Part shown: positions 1 through 10,770 of the stretch, piece by piece
Layout: the number at the start of each line of letters is the position of its first letter
Position numbering within the stretch: the stretch's first letter is position 1
Assembly (NCBI GenBank): GCA_945901065.1
Contig: CAMDKI010000002.1
Location: forward strand, 186,001-250,000
Length of the DNA: 64,000 nt
Source: Chitinophaga pinensis
GTDB lineage: Bacteria; Bacteroidota; Bacteroidia; Chitinophagales; CAIOSU01
Direction: 5' to 3'
Notes under the pieces: generated by a model
Database searches by the model: none
Seen by the model: only the letters and a program-made list of their open reading frames with translations
Told to the model about the DNA's origin: nothing
Program-made: the position numbers and the translations under genes

Positions 1-3000
1 AGTCAATTCCAACGTTTCGCTATTACACAAGGTCACATCCTCAATAGTTTGTACCGTTGGCAAAGGCCTAACATTTACCCTTACGGTATCTAAAGTGCTA
101 CAGCCAAACTCATTGTATCCTACTACTAAATAAGTAATGCTCTCAGTTGGGGTAGCCGTTGGGTTAGTGCAATCAAGGCACGAAATGTCTTGATTCGGGC
201 CCCAAGCATAATCAATAGCACCCGATACCTGCAAGTTGGCACTTTCGCCCAAGCAAATATCAACGTTAGGCGATACAGTAATAGCTGGCACTGGGTTCAC
301 CTTAAGTACTATACTATCAATGGCAGCGCAGCCATTGGTATCGGTAACCAACACGGTATAGGTTATGTCTTGCGCAGCATAAGCAGTGGTATTCGGCAAA
401 GTTGACGTTGTAAGATAGGCAGTTGGGGTCCAAACATAATCGCTACCACCAGTTGCGGTAAACCTGAGGCTATCGCCAAAGCAAGCAACGGTGTCGCCGG
501 TAATTTCTGGTATCGGCAGTGCATTTACCGTAACCTTAACAGTATCAAAAGCGGTACAACCGTTAAGGAACTCGGTGCGCAAGAAATAATCGGTAGTGGT
601 AGTTGGCTTCACGGTTGGGTTCGCAATACTAGGGTCGCTAATATATTGGTCTCCGCTCCAAACAAATATTTGGCCACCAAAACCTTGCAGTTGTGCTAAT
701 TGCCCGAAACATATCGTGGTATCAGGACCACCAATAGCCACAGGAGATGGCAACATATCCACTACCTGCATGGCAGTATCCATACAACCGTAGCTATCTT
801 GCACAAGCAGTACAATTTCCCTTTGGCCAGGAGTGCTGTAAGTTACCGTAGTGTTTTGGGTGTTGGCCAAACCACCATCATCCAAGTTCCATAACCAAGA
901 AACGATTGGGTTATCGCCGCTACTTTGATCAGTTAGGGTAATATGCTGTGGGGTGCAAGCGCTCGAATCGGATAAGGTAAAAATAGCCTCTAGCTGATGC
1001 ACTACAACATCTATTTCGGCAGTGCTTTGGCAACCGTTCGCATCGGTAACCATTACAGTGTAAGTTACACTGCTATCGGGTGCTGCAACTACCATGTTGC
1101 AAGCATTGCCACAATTAATGCCTTGTGTTGGGGTCCAAACATAATCAACCCCGCCACTTGCTGTTAACTCCACCGTTTGGCTGTGACAAATAGTCGTATC
1201 AGGGCTCGTAATTACAATAGGCAACGGATTAACCGTAATGGTTACTTCCTCTGACCTTGGGCAACCATTCGCACCAGTTGCGGTTAGGGTATAAGTGGTA
1301 GTGCTGTCAGGAGTGGCAATGGTAGTGCTACAAGTATCGCAAGCTAAGCCAGCAGAAGGCTGCCATAAATAAGTAAATGGTTGCATTGAGCCGCCTGAAA
1401 TTTCAACCGCATTGCCAAAGCAAATAGTAGTATCAGGGTTAATGGTAATGCCCGGCAACAACAACCGAGTAATGGTAGTTGATCCGGTATTGATACAACC
1501 ATTGGTATCGGTAACCTGAACGGTATAAGTGTGCACCAAATTAGTTGGGCTAAAAGGATTGGCAATAGGGTTAGGGCATGCAGTGCAGCTCAAACCTGAT
1601 GCTGGAGTCCATAGGTAGCCAACGCCGCCTGTGGCGTTCAATTGCAGTACATCACCATTACATAGCTCTTGGCTTGGAGTGGTAGTTACCACGGGCAATG
1701 GGTTTACATTAACTATAACTTGGCTAGTGCCTTGGCAACCGTTTGCATCTGTTACAGTTAAACCATAGGTGGTGGTATTGGTAGGGAATGCCTGTGGCGA
1801 GGCAACAGTAGCATCGCTCAAACTAACAGCAGGAGACCACTGGTAAACCACGCCGCCAGTACCTTGCAAAGTAGCCGTATCGTTTATACAGATAGTGCGA
1901 TCGGGGCCAGCTGCAACTGCTGGTAATGCGTTGATGGTAATAACCATTCTGGTAGTATCGATACAACCAGTGCTGGTTGTAACTTGCAATTGGGCAGTAT
2001 AAACCCCAGCTACGGTATAGGTATGGCTTGGGTTTTGGGCAAAAGATGTTGCGCCATCGCCAAATATCCAACCCCAAGCAACAATCGTGCTATCGGCCAA
2101 GCTCAAATCGTTAAACTGAATGGTAGTAGGCGCGCAAGCTGTAGTATCGGAGGTGCTAAAACGAGCATCAACGGTATTTAGGTTTACCCTCACCTGGGCA
2201 CTATCCACACAACCAAAAACATTGGTCACCACAGCTGTATAGGTAGTATTCACCGTTGGTGTTGCGATAGGATTTGGGCAGTTCAAGCAGTTCAAGCCTG
2301 CCGCAGGACCCCAGCTATAACCAGCACCACCGGTAGCAAACAACTGCACACGCTCGCCTAGGCAAAGCAAAGTGTCAGGGTGTATGGTTACTATTGGCAG
2401 TGGGTTTACAGTAATGGTAGTGCTACCGGTATTGATACAACCGTTGGCATCGGTTACGGTTACGCTATAAGTGGTAGTAGCTGTTGGGCTGGCAATTGGG
2501 TTAGCAATATTGGCATTGCTCAAGCTGGCACCGTTGCTCCAAGCATAGCTCACGCCGCCTGTCGCAGTTAACTGAGATGATTGTCCGATACAGATTGCCG
2601 CTGGTGGAGAAGTTACCACCACTGGCAGCGGGTTCACGGTTATGGTAGTGCTGCCATAGTTTATACAACCGTTGGCATCAGTCACAGTTACGTTGTAAGT
2701 AGTTGTTACCGTTGGTGTGGCAACCGGGCCAGCAATGTTGGCATTGCTCAATGTTGCGGCTGGCGACCAAAGGTAGGTTACACCACCCGTAGCACTTAAA
2801 GTGCTGCTCTCGCCAATACAAATTGTAGCATTAGGTGAGGTGGTTACTGTTGGCAATGGGTTTACACTCACCACCGCTTGTGCAGTATTTATACAACCAT
2901 TGGCATCGGCTACGGTTACTATATAAGTTGTGGTAGCAGTTGGTGTAGCTTGTGGGTTGCGGATAGCATCGTTGCTAAGCGTTGCTCCGTTGTTCCATGC

Positions 3001-6000
3001 ATAGCTTATACCACCCGATGCGTTCAATTGGGTGCTGCCGTTGATACAAATAGTACCGCCTGTAGCTGTTGGGGTAGGTAGTGGGTTTACAGTTACTGTT
3101 ACGGTATCTCTATCTTGGCAACCATTGGCATCGGTAACTAAAAGCACATAATTGGTAGTAACGGTTGGGCTGGCCACTGGAGTTGCAATGTTGGTAGCAC
3201 TTAGCCCCGTTGCTGGCGACCACTGGTAAGTTACACCGCCTGAGCCACTCAAGGTTTCGCTTTGCCCTATGCAAATTGCCAAATCAAGGCCAGCAGCAGC
3301 TGCTGGCGGAACACTCAACGTAATTGGCATGGCAAAGGTATCTTTACAACCCATTACGGTAGTAATCATCAATTGCACATTGTAAGTGCCGGGGTTAGCG
3401 TAATTGCGGCTTGGGTTTTGCAGCGTGCTGGTTGTACCATCATCAAACACCCAAAGGATGCTTGATATGGTAGTATCGGCAGTACTTTGATTGGTAAAGT
3501 TAATGGTAGCCGGGAAACAAGCATTTTGGGTGTTTACGGTAAACAATGCTGTAGGGTCGTCCATTACCCTAATATAGCCTGGGCGGAAAAGGGTATCAGA
3601 ACAGCCAACTGCGTTGGTGGCTATAAGGGTTACATCATAACTTCCGGTGGCAGCATAATAATGTGATGGATTCTGGGCGTTACTGGTGTCGCCATCACCA
3701 AAGTCCCAGTGCCAAGCTACTATGCCTGGAACACCGCTAGATAAATCGGTGAAATTGGCTACACCCGGACGGCACATATACGTCACATCCGAAACAAAAT
3801 TAGCATTCACTATCGCCGCAAAAATAGGGCTGATGGTAGGCAAGGATATAACACAACCCATATTATCATCCAATATCAATTGTGGGTTGAAAGTACCGGG
3901 AGTAGCATAATAGTGTGTGGTGGTATCATCATCAACCGAAACACTACCGTCGCCAAAATCCCAAATATGGGTTACTGCCGGGTTTGTGCCTTGGGCATAA
4001 AACGCTACTTCAAACGGAGCACAAAAAGTAATCTGGTTGTAAATGAAACTGCCAGTTGGGCCGCCTACCACTATTGAGTCGGGTAAGTTGTAGGTTGCCG
4101 TGCAGCCTATGCTATTGGTAATTGTTAGGGTTGGATAGTAAACCCCTGGTGTGGTATAAATATGCGTTGGGTTTTCTAAAGTACTGGTGCTGCCGTTGCC
4201 AAAATTATACAACCAGCTAGTAACATCGGCACTAGATTGGTTTGCAAAATTTACCAGTAATGGCGGGCAATTGGCCCCCAATGTATCTGTTACAAATTGG
4301 GCGGTTGGCTGCACTACATGAATGTACTGGTTTCGAACCGTTGTGCTATCGCAACCATTAATGTCAAATACTTGCAAGGTAATGGTATAACGGCCAGTAT
4401 CGGCAAACGTGTGGGTTGGGTTTGTGGCCGTTGAGGTAGTTCCATCGCCAAAAGTCCAAGCATACGTCATGCCGCTGCCTACTGAAGTATTGGTAAATTG
4501 CACAGGGCCGCCAAGGCAAACCAAAGTATCATCAGAATAAAAAGCTGGCGTTGGGTAGGTGGGTACAATAAAGTTTACTCGGCTTAGCGTATTGCTGCAT
4601 CCGTTATTGTCGGTTACAGTAAGGCTTATGGTATAATTTCCTGGCACGGTATAACTAGCAGAGGGGTTCTGCTGGGTGCTAGTTTGCCCGGCACCAAGAT
4701 CCCAGTTCCAGGCAACTACGTTGCCCATAAATGAAGTCGATAAATCTTGATATTGCACATTCAAAGGCGTACATCCTGTTAAGGTATCCGCATCGAAATT
4801 GGCGAAGGCACCAAGGGCTGTAATATAATTGGGCCTAATAAATGTATCGGGGCAGTTATGAATATCGCGCACTATCAACCTTACGGTATAAACCCCCGGT
4901 GTTTGGTACAATACACTTGGATTCGGGTCGGTTGAGGTTTGACCATTGCCAAAATCCCACTGATACGAGAATGCATCGGTAGCATTATTGGTAAAGGTTA
5001 CTGGTAGGTTTACGCAGCCAATGGTATCATTAGCCGTGAATGCCGCAATAGGTTCTCTGATTTGAACCAAAGCTTGGCTGCTATCCAAGCAACCGCCAAT
5101 TGTATCCCACACAATTAAGGTAACGGTATAATCTCCACGACTTGGATAAGTATAACTTGCATCACGAGTAATAGCTGTGTCGCCAGTTCCAAATTTCCAT
5201 AACCACACATGGCCACCCAAAGAGGTATTGGTAAAATTCACCGAGTAAGGGTCGCTGCAGCTATAAAGCGTATTGAAACTAGCCCTTGGCGGGAAAATGC
5301 GGATGTAATCAGGTTTTACCAAAGTATCGTAACAACCATTTACGCCCACAATTAAGGTAACCGTAAAAAGACCTGTATCTCCATATTGATACACTGGGTT
5401 TTGGTCGAAAGAGGTACCTCCATCGCCAAACTGCCAAAACCAGAAATCGGCAGGTGTGCTCAAATCAGTAAAACTCACCGGAAAAAACAAACAGGTTTGG
5501 CGCGGGGTAGCCGTAAATTCAACGGTTGGTTGCTCGCCGGCACGTATGTATTGCGGGTAAGTAACGGTGCGGGTGCATCCGCTAGCGGTAGTTATGGTAA
5601 GGGTAACATCAAAACGACCTACTGTGGTGTAAGTATGCGAAGGATTGCGCAAAGTGCTAGTGCTACCATCGCCAAAATCCCAACTCCAACCAACAATGCC
5701 GTTATTGGCACTACTTTGGTCGGTAAACTGCACTGCCAATGGTATACAACCCTCTCTAACATTGGCCGTAAAGGCTACGGTTGGTAGTTGCACCGTAATA
5801 TAATCGGTGCGAGTGCGCGAGTGGGTACAGCCATTTATGCTGGTGGCTACCAACCTAACCGTATAAGTGCCTGGGCTAGTGTAGGTGTGGCTTGGGTTTT
5901 GTGCCGTTGACGTAGTACCGTCGCCAAACTCCCATAAATAGGTATTACCATCTACGGTAGTGTTGTTAAACTGTACGGTAAAAGGCACCTCGCAACCAGC

Positions 6001-7104
6001 CGTTGGAGTAGCAGTAAAATTGGTAACCGGTCGTGGTTTAACATCAATATAGTTGGTGCGGGTAAGGGTGTCATAACAACCATTACTATTTCTCACTATT
6101 AAAGTAACAGTATACAACCCAGGTGCACTGTAACTGCGCACCGGATTCTCAGAAGTAGATGTATTGCCGTCTCCAAAAGTCCATCTCCACCAAACTGCGC
6201 CGGGCGAATTGCTAGTATAAGTTACATTTTGCCCTACACAAGGGTTGGTGCGGTTCACGCTAAAGTTGGCCACAATATTATTAATGCTCACATAGTTGTT
6301 TCTGGTCAACGTGTCACTGCAGCCTGCACTATTGGTTGCAATTAAACGAACCGTAAAGTTGCCCCCTGCATTATAAGTATGGCTAGGGTTTTGTTGGGTG
6401 CTGGTGCTACCATCGCCAAACGACCAAGCGTAAGTGAAGCCACTTCCGCCTGTCGTGGTATTATTAAAGTTCACGGTATGGGGTACGTTGCAGCCATTGG
6501 TGGGAGTACCCGTAAAAGCCACGGTAGGTTTTGGCATAATGGTAATGTACGAAGTACGGGTAAATTCATGTTTACATCCGTTTGCATCACGAGCCAAAAG
6601 GGTTACAGTATAGGTGCCAGGGGTGGTATAGGTGTGTGATGGGTTTTGCTGAGTGCTGGTACTACCATCGCCAAAATCCCAAATCCAAGAAGTTAACGGT
6701 GCATCGCCAGGCACGCTAATGTCGGTAAAGCTAATTGGAGCCGGAATACAGCCAGATGTTCTATTAGCCACAAACTTCGCATCTGGGTTTCTAAAAACGG
6801 TAATCAACTGGGTTTTCACCACTGTATCGATACCGCCAGGACCCGAAGCAATAAGCCTAACGGTATAAGTTCCAGGGTTTAGATATATAGCAGATGGGTT
6901 TTGTTGTATCGAGCCATTGGTGTTACCAAAATCCCAGCGCCAATTGGTTGGGTTTCCGGTGCTTTGGTCGGTAAAAATAACCACCAACGGGCTACAGCCC
7001 GATGTATTGCTGGTACTAAACTGTGCCGCTATTTGTGCGCTCAGCCCTAGGCTAAGTGCCATGAGTACTGCAATACTGGCGATTTTTTGTAGTAAACCTT
7101 TCAT
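1..7104 (-). CDS. Giant PKD/Ig-repeat cell-surface adhesin, C-terminus missing (off the left edge)
   Basis: The minus-strand frame is open from ATG 7104 to base 1: 2368 codons without a stop. Residues 1-24 are a signal peptide (hydrophobic core, ending LGLSAQ). About 15 PKD modules follow (residues ~25-1268). Each has a core like WDFGDGSTSTxQNPSHxY, an F-x-T/A start and a conserved Cys. After that come Ig/SprB-like modules of ~76 residues (core xICIGxSxxLxATGGVxYxW). Two further PKD modules are embedded (~1643-1725 and ~2040-2120). This layout is known from large secreted adhesins of gliding Bacteroidota such as SprB. No sorting domain is visible because the end lies outside the window; a CHU_C or T9SS tail there is expected but is inference. 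The gene is divergent from a PorP/SprF-like gene, which suggests it may be a cargo of that system. Confidence 0.9.
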   Translation of the reverse strand, partial: MKGLLQKIASIAVLMALSLGLSAQIAAQFSTSNTSGCSPLVVIFTDQSTGNPTNWRWDFGNTNGSIQQNPSAIYLNPGTYTVRLIASGPGGIDTVVKTQLITVFRNPDAKFVANRTSGCIPAPISFTDISVPGDAPLTSWIWDFGDGSTSTQQNPSHTYTTPGTYTVTLLARDANGCKHEFTRTSYITIMPKPTVAFTGTPTNGCNVPHTVNFNNTTTGGSGFTYAWSFGDGSTSTQQNPSHTYNAGGNFTVRLIATNSAGCSDTLTRNNYVSINNIVANFSVNRTNPCVGQNVTYTSNSPGAVWWRWTFGDGNTSTSENPVRSYSAPGLYTVTLIVRNSNGCYDTLTRTNYIDVKPRPVTNFTATPTAGCEVPFTVQFNNTTVDGNTYLWEFGDGTTSTAQNPSHTYTSPGTYTVRLVATSINGCTHSRTRTDYITVQLPTVAFTANVREGCIPLAVQFTDQSSANNGIVGWSWDFGDGSTSTLRNPSHTYTTVGRFDVTLTITTASGCTRTVTYPQYIRAGEQPTVEFTATPRQTCLFFPVSFTDLSTPADFWFWQFGDGGTSFDQNPVYQYGDTGLFTVTLIVGVNGCYDTLVKPDYIRIFPPRASFNTLYSCSDPYSVNFTNTSLGGHVWLWKFGTGDTAITRDASYTYPSRGDYTVTLIVWDTIGGCLDSSQALVQIREPIAAFTANDTIGCVNLPVTFTNNATDAFSYQWDFGNGQTSTDPNPSVLYQTPGVYTVRLIVRDIHNCPDTFIRPNYITALGAFANFDADTLTGCTPLNVQYQDLSTSFMGNVVAWNWDLGAGQTSTQQNPSASYTVPGNYTISLTVTDNNGCSNTLSRVNFIVPTYPTPAFYSDDTLVCLGGPVQFTNTSVGSGMTYAWTFGDGTTSTATNPTHTFADTGRYTITLQVFDINGCDSTTVRNQYIHVVQPTAQFVTDTLGANCPPLLVNFANQSSADVTSWLYNFGNGSTSTLENPTHIYTTPGVYYPTLTITNSIGCTATYNLPDSIVVGGPTGSFIYNQITFCAPFEVAFYAQGTNPAVTHIWDFGDGSVSVDDDTTTHYYATPGTFNPQLILDDNMGCVISLPTISPIFAAIVNANFVSDVTYMCRPGVANFTDLSSGVPGIVAWHWDFGDGDTSNAQNPSHYYAATGSYDVTLIATNAVGCSDTLFRPGYIRVMDDPTALFTVNTQNACFPATINFTNQSTADTTISSILWVFDDGTTSTLQNPSRNYANPGTYNVQLMITTVMGCKDTFAMPITLSVPPAAAAGLDLAICIGQSETLSGSGGVTYQWSPATGLSATNIATPVASPTVTTNYVLLVTDANGCQDRDTVTVTVNPLPTPTATGGTICINGSTQLNASGGISYAWNNGATLSNDAIRNPQATPTATTTYIVTVADANGCINTAQAVVSVNPLPTVTTSPNATICIGESSTLSATGGVTYLWSPAATLSNANIAGPVATPTVTTTYNVTVTDANGCINYGSTTITVNPLPVVVTSPPAAICIGQSSQLTATGGVSYAWSNGASLSNANIANPIASPTATTTYSVTVTDANGCINTGSTTITVNPLPIVTIHPDTLLCLGERVQLFATGGAGYSWGPAAGLNCLNCPNPIATPTVNTTYTAVVTNVFGCVDSAQVRVNLNTVDARFSTSDTTACAPTTIQFNDLSLADSTIVAWGWIFGDGATSFAQNPSHTYTVAGVYTAQLQVTTSTGCIDTTRMVITINALPAVAAGPDRTICINDTATLQGTGGVVYQWSPAVSLSDATVASPQAFPTNTTTYGLTVTDANGCQGTSQVIVNVNPLPVVTTTPSQELCNGDVLQLNATGGVGYLWTPASGLSCTACPNPIANPFSPTNLVHTYTVQVTDTNGCINTGSTTITRLLLPGITINPDTTICFGNAVEISGGSMQPFTYLWQPSAGLACDTCSTTIATPDSTTTYTLTATGANGCPRSEEVTITVNPLPIVITSPDTTICHSQTVELTASGGVDYVWTPTQGINCGNACNMVVAAPDSSVTYTVMVTDANGCQSTAEIDVVVHQLEAIFTLSDSSACTPQHITLTDQSSGDNPIVSWLWNLDDGGLANTQNTTVTYSTPGQREIVLLVQDSYGCMDTAMQVVDMLPSPVAIGGPDTTICFGQLAQLQGFGGQIFVWSGDQYISDPSIANPTVKPTTTTDYFLRTEFLNGCTAFDTVKVTVNALPIPEITGDTVACFGDSLRFTATGGSDYVWTPTAYLTTSTLPNTTAYAAQDITYTVLVTDTNGCAAIDSIVLKVNPVPAITVSPNVDICLGESANLQVSGAIDYAWGPNQDISCLDCTNPTATPTESITYLVVGYNEFGCSTLDTVRVNVRPLPTVQTIEDVTLCNSETLELT

Positions 7105-7571
7105 CTTCCTTCGTTTCACGATGGCATAATACCACTGCGTTAATAATCTTGTACGAGTAGATTGATAGCAGGTTTCAGTGTTTTCACGTACTTTACTTCC
7201 GAAAAGTAGGCTGTTTAGTCATTTACGCATTAAATAACCCATCTATACAACTAACACCCTAGTCCAAAACGTAATAAATACGATACTTTCAGAGTAAAAA
7301 TTAGCGCAAGTACAGTTTTTTAGACGCGTATAAAAGGGTAAACAAGTACCAGTCAAATTTATTTTTAAATAATATCATCATAGTGCTGCAAATGGTCTTG
7401 CATTCATGGGTATTGGGCTTTTGCTTGCACTTAACATGCTTTTGCCAGATGCATGCTACCATGCACTATTGGCTAATAGTTTTTCCACATTTTATCGCCC
7501 GCAACACGCTATGGCTTTGTTAATTTTTTATTAACTTTAAATCTATCTTTTTGCACACAAAATAACTGGCC
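7105..7571. other. Divergent intergenic region, 467 bp
   Basis: This AT-rich spacer separates the giant adhesin (minus) from the PorP/SprF-like gene (plus), so it must hold promoters for both. On the plus strand TTG at 7517-7519 and TATCTTTTTG at 7544-7553 loosely resemble a Bacteroidota -33/-7 pair, but the gap is 24 bases instead of about 20. No clear -7 box is seen for the minus gene. No ORF or repeat was recognised. Confidence 0.4.
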
Positions 7572-8585
7572 TTGCGGAACGTTTACCTCCTCTTATTTTC
7601 GCTGTTACTACCCCTGTGTATTGCTGCGCAAGACATTCACTTTTCGCAGTTTTATGCCTCGCCCTTAACCCTTAATCCGGCACTTGGCGGGTTCTCGCAA
7701 GGCGACTATCGGGTAGCGGGTATTTATCGCAATCAATGGGCAACCGTAACCGCTCCATTTGTTACTATAGCTGCATCCTACGATATGCGCTTATTAAAAA
7801 ACAAGCTCAAAAAAGACGTTTTCGGAGCGGGTGTTTTACTAACCAGCGACCGCTCTGCTGGCGGCACCGTAAGCCATTTTTCGGGCATGCTTTCGGCATC
7901 TTACCATAAGCTATTAAGCAAAAAAGGAAACCACTATCTTGGCCTTGGGGTGCAAATGGGTTATATGCAGCGCCAGCTCAAAACAGATGGTCTTACACTG
8001 CCTTCGCAATATAACGGAACCGATTTTGACCCAAATATAGCCAGTGGCGAAAATTTCGGTAAAACCAATTTGGGCTATTTCGACATGAATGCCGGTATTT
8101 TGTGGAGCGCAACCCCGCACAAAAAAATTGGTGTATTTCAAGGAGTAAGTCTTTTTCACCTTACCCAGCCCAAAGAGAGTTTCTTAAACGACGACGTGCG
8201 CCTCAAAATGCGCTTTGCTGTCCATGGTGGCTTACGCATACAGTTGCATAAACGTTGGTACCTTACCCCCAATTACATAATAATGGCGCAAAACAAAGCC
8301 CGTGAAATAAACATAGGCACTGCGGTTGAGTATCATTTAGGAGCCATAAACGCCCCAATAATACTTAGCTTGGGTGGTTGGTGGCGCACCGGCGATGCAG
8401 GCATTATATCGCTGGGTGCCGAAATGAAGGGCATTAAACTAGGCCTTGCATACGATATTACCACTTCAGGACTTAAAGCAGTGCCAAACCCAACTGGCAG
8501 CTTTGAAATTGCCCTGATTTACACTGGCAAAATGGGCGGTTCGTCCGACCCAGGACCTGTACTTGTACCTTGCCCTAGGCTATAA
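7572..8585 (+). CDS. PorP/SprF family type IX secretion membrane protein
   Basis: 337 residues. A signal peptide (ending CIAAQ) is followed at once by DIHFSQFYASPLTLNPAL, the N-terminal hallmark of the PorP/SprF family. The rest has alternating amphipathic strands typical of an outer-membrane beta-barrel. SprF in Flavobacterium is needed to export and attach the adjacent adhesin SprB, and members of the family usually sit beside their cargo. Here the neighbours are a giant PKD adhesin upstream (divergent) and two CHU_C-domain proteins downstream. The start is TTG; no better ATG exists between the upstream AT-rich region and the signal peptide. It lies 21 bases before the OmpA/PorE-like gene, implying co-transcription. 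Confidence 0.88.
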   Translation: MRNVYLLLFSLLLPLCIAAQDIHFSQFYASPLTLNPALGGFSQGDYRVAGIYRNQWATVTAPFVTIAASYDMRLLKNKLKKDVFGAGVLLTSDRSAGGTVSHFSGMLSASYHKLLSKKGNHYLGLGVQMGYMQRQLKTDGLTLPSQYNGTDFDPNIASGENFGKTNLGYFDMNAGILWSATPHKKIGVFQGVSLFHLTQPKESFLNDDVRLKMRFAVHGGLRIQLHKRWYLTPNYIIMAQNKAREINIGTAVEYHLGAINAPIILSLGGWWRTGDAGIISLGAEMKGIKLGLAYDITTSGLKAVPNPTGSFEIALIYTGKMGGSSDPGPVLVPCPRL

Positions 8586-8606
8586 CCATTAAAGCGTAAC
8601 CAAAGC

Positions 8607-10658
8607 GTGTTGAAACAACTAACCACCATACTATTTCTCCTGCTATTTGCAGCAAGTGCCATGCTAGCGCAAGACAGCACGGCTACGCCCAAAAATCCCG
8701 CCAAGTTTAAGTACAAGAAAAGCTTGAAAATTGCCGACAAACGATTGGATGCCGGTAACCTTTATGGTGCCTACGAAATGTATGAAACCATACTGGAGAA
8801 AAAACCAGAATCGTATGCGGTAGCTTGGAAACTGGCCAACGTTTACTACCAAGCCCGAGACTATAAAAAGGCCGAGCAATGGTTTACTTACTTGGTAGAA
8901 AACAAAGCCGACGAATACCCTCAAGCAGAATATTGGCAGGCTATGATGATGAAAATGAACGGTAAGTATTTTGATGCCATGCCCAAGTTTCAGGCCATAA
9001 GCAAAAAATACGGCGGCGAAGATGCTACCACCGTGAAACGCTGGGCCAAAATAGATGCCGAAGGCTGCGAACTGGCCCTAAAAAGCATGGATAACCCTGA
9101 GCACATAAACATTACACACCTTGGCCCGGGCGTAAACTCACCCTACTCCGATATCTCGCCCGTAATGTGGGATGATAATACGCTGCTGTTTGCTACCTTG
9201 CCCACCGATACCGTAATTATTAAAGCTGACGACGGTGCCCATATGATAAAGCTATACCAAGCAAAAGTAACTGGCAATGGCTATGACGAACCGGTACCTT
9301 TTGACAAATTCAATATTGCTGGGGCGCACGTGGCCAACGGTGCTTTTTCGCCCGATAAAAAGCGCTTTTACTTCACCATTTGCAAGGAGGTAACCGTTGC
9401 GGTAATAAACTGTGCTATTTACCTCAGCGAGTTTAAGGATGGCGCTTGGACCGAGCCTATTGACCTCGGCCCAGAAATAAACCTTTCCGGTTATACCAAC
9501 ACCCATCCATCGGTAGGCACGTACAAGGTTGAAGGCGATATACTTTACTTTACCAGCAACCGCCCCAGTGGCCGCGGTGGCAAGGATATTTGGTACTCGG
9601 TTATTAGTAAAAACGGCAAATATAGCGCCCCTAAAAATGCAGGCGGCAAAATAAACACTGACCGCGACGAAGCCACACCATACTACGACCCAAGTACTGG
9701 AACGCTGTACTTTAGTTCAACTGGTCATGCGGGTTTTGGGGGTTACGACATCTTTTCTTCAACTGGCGGTACCAGCCGTTGGGAAGAACCGGTGAACGTG
9801 GGCTACCCTGTAAACTCGCAAACTGACGATATGTACTATCGCTTTTTGCCCAATAGCCGCAAAGGTTACTTTGTGAGCAATCGCCCTGGGGTGATTGCCC
9901 TAAAAAGCGAAACTTGCTGCGACGACATTTTCACTTTTGAACCATACAACGTGCTCAATATTGGGGTAAAAGGATTTGTGCTTGATGAAGCCAACCCTAG
10001 CACGCCATTAAATGGTGCCAAGGTTTCATTGTTCCTATCAGGTTACAAAGGGCTTGACCAAGATATTTTGGTGAGCGAATTTACCTTAACAGACAATAAA
10101 CCTTACTTTTTTACACTAAATGCCGATGCGAACTACAAGCTCGTTGGTAGCATGGACGGGTACTTGAAAGGCTCTACCACAGTAAGCACCATGGGCATTA
10201 CCCAATCGGATACTTTAACCGCCGACATTTTGTTGAAACGCCTAATTAAAGACAAGAGCTACAGCTTGCGCAACATCTACTACGATTACGACAAATCCGA
10301 CATTCGCGAAGAGTCTAAACCCAATTTAGACTCCTTATATCAAATATTGATGGAGAACCCCGGTATCACTATTGAGCTAAGCTCGCACACCGACTCGCGT
10401 GGCTCAGAAACATATAACCAAACCTTGTCTCAAAAACGTGCCGAAAGTTGCGTAAATTACTTGATTAGCAAAGGAATAGCAAAGGATAGAATGGTAGCTA
10501 AAGGCTATGGCGAAAGCAAACCATTGGAAAATTGTACCGGCCTAGATGGATGCAGCAACGAATCGAACAGCGATGATTGCCCATGCCACCAAAAAAACCG
10601 CCGTACCGAGTTTAAAATACTGAGCGATAAGCCTATTGAGGTAAATTACGAAGAATAA
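8607..10658 (+). CDS. PorE-like OmpA family protein (TPR, beta-propeller, CRD, OmpA C-terminal)
   Basis: 683 residues. Order: signal peptide (1-21, ending AMLAQ), TPR-like helices (~30-140), a WD40/PD40-type beta-propeller (~170-450) with blades such as LYFTSNRPSGRGGKDIWYSV, a carboxypeptidase-regulatory-like domain (~455-545), and an OmpA-like peptidoglycan-binding domain (~555-680; SSHTDSRGS and NRRTEF motifs). This exact order is that of PorE, the T9SS protein that ties the PorK/N/P trans-envelope complex to peptidoglycan. Bacteroidota often carry several paralogues paired with PorP/SprF genes, so this may be a cargo-specific copy rather than the core PorE. The start is GTG (TTG at 8610 also fits), and the preceding PorP/SprF-like gene also has a non-ATG start. 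Confidence 0.85.
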   Translation: MLKQLTTILFLLLFAASAMLAQDSTATPKNPAKFKYKKSLKIADKRLDAGNLYGAYEMYETILEKKPESYAVAWKLANVYYQARDYKKAEQWFTYLVENKADEYPQAEYWQAMMMKMNGKYFDAMPKFQAISKKYGGEDATTVKRWAKIDAEGCELALKSMDNPEHINITHLGPGVNSPYSDISPVMWDDNTLLFATLPTDTVIIKADDGAHMIKLYQAKVTGNGYDEPVPFDKFNIAGAHVANGAFSPDKKRFYFTICKEVTVAVINCAIYLSEFKDGAWTEPIDLGPEINLSGYTNTHPSVGTYKVEGDILYFTSNRPSGRGGKDIWYSVISKNGKYSAPKNAGGKINTDRDEATPYYDPSTGTLYFSSTGHAGFGGYDIFSSTGGTSRWEEPVNVGYPVNSQTDDMYYRFLPNSRKGYFVSNRPGVIALKSETCCDDIFTFEPYNVLNIGVKGFVLDEANPSTPLNGAKVSLFLSGYKGLDQDILVSEFTLTDNKPYFFTLNADANYKLVGSMDGYLKGSTTVSTMGITQSDTLTADILLKRLIKDKSYSLRNIYYDYDKSDIREESKPNLDSLYQILMENPGITIELSSHTDSRGSETYNQTLSQKRAESCVNYLISKGIAKDRMVAKGYGESKPLENCTGLDGCSNESNSDDCPCHQKNRRTEFKILSDKPIEVNYEE

Positions 10659-10770
10659 GGCTGGTTGATTGGCTAATAATCAGAAATTACAGATTACAAA
10701 TGCAGTATAATAAATAAATACAGGAGAACAGATAAACAGATAACTGATTAACTGATCAACCGATTAACTG
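10659..10770 (+). other. Spacer between PorE-like and first CHU_C gene
   Basis: 112 bases, AT-rich and filled with short direct repeats. TTACAGATTACAAATG-like words lie near 10687-10702, and a 7/8-base array occupies the end of the spacer. No terminator is visible, so read-through from the upstream pair is likely. Confidence 0.5.

Noticed and set aside
2401-3150. Regularly spaced repeats that could suggest a CRISPR array
   Set aside because: Spacing is 225-228 bases, everything is in one open reading frame, and the repeats are protein modules.
5386-5787. A plus-strand 133-codon frame opposite the giant adhesin
   Set aside because: It is a shadow of the PKD repeats; the same antisense pattern recurs in other modules and the protein looks like no family.
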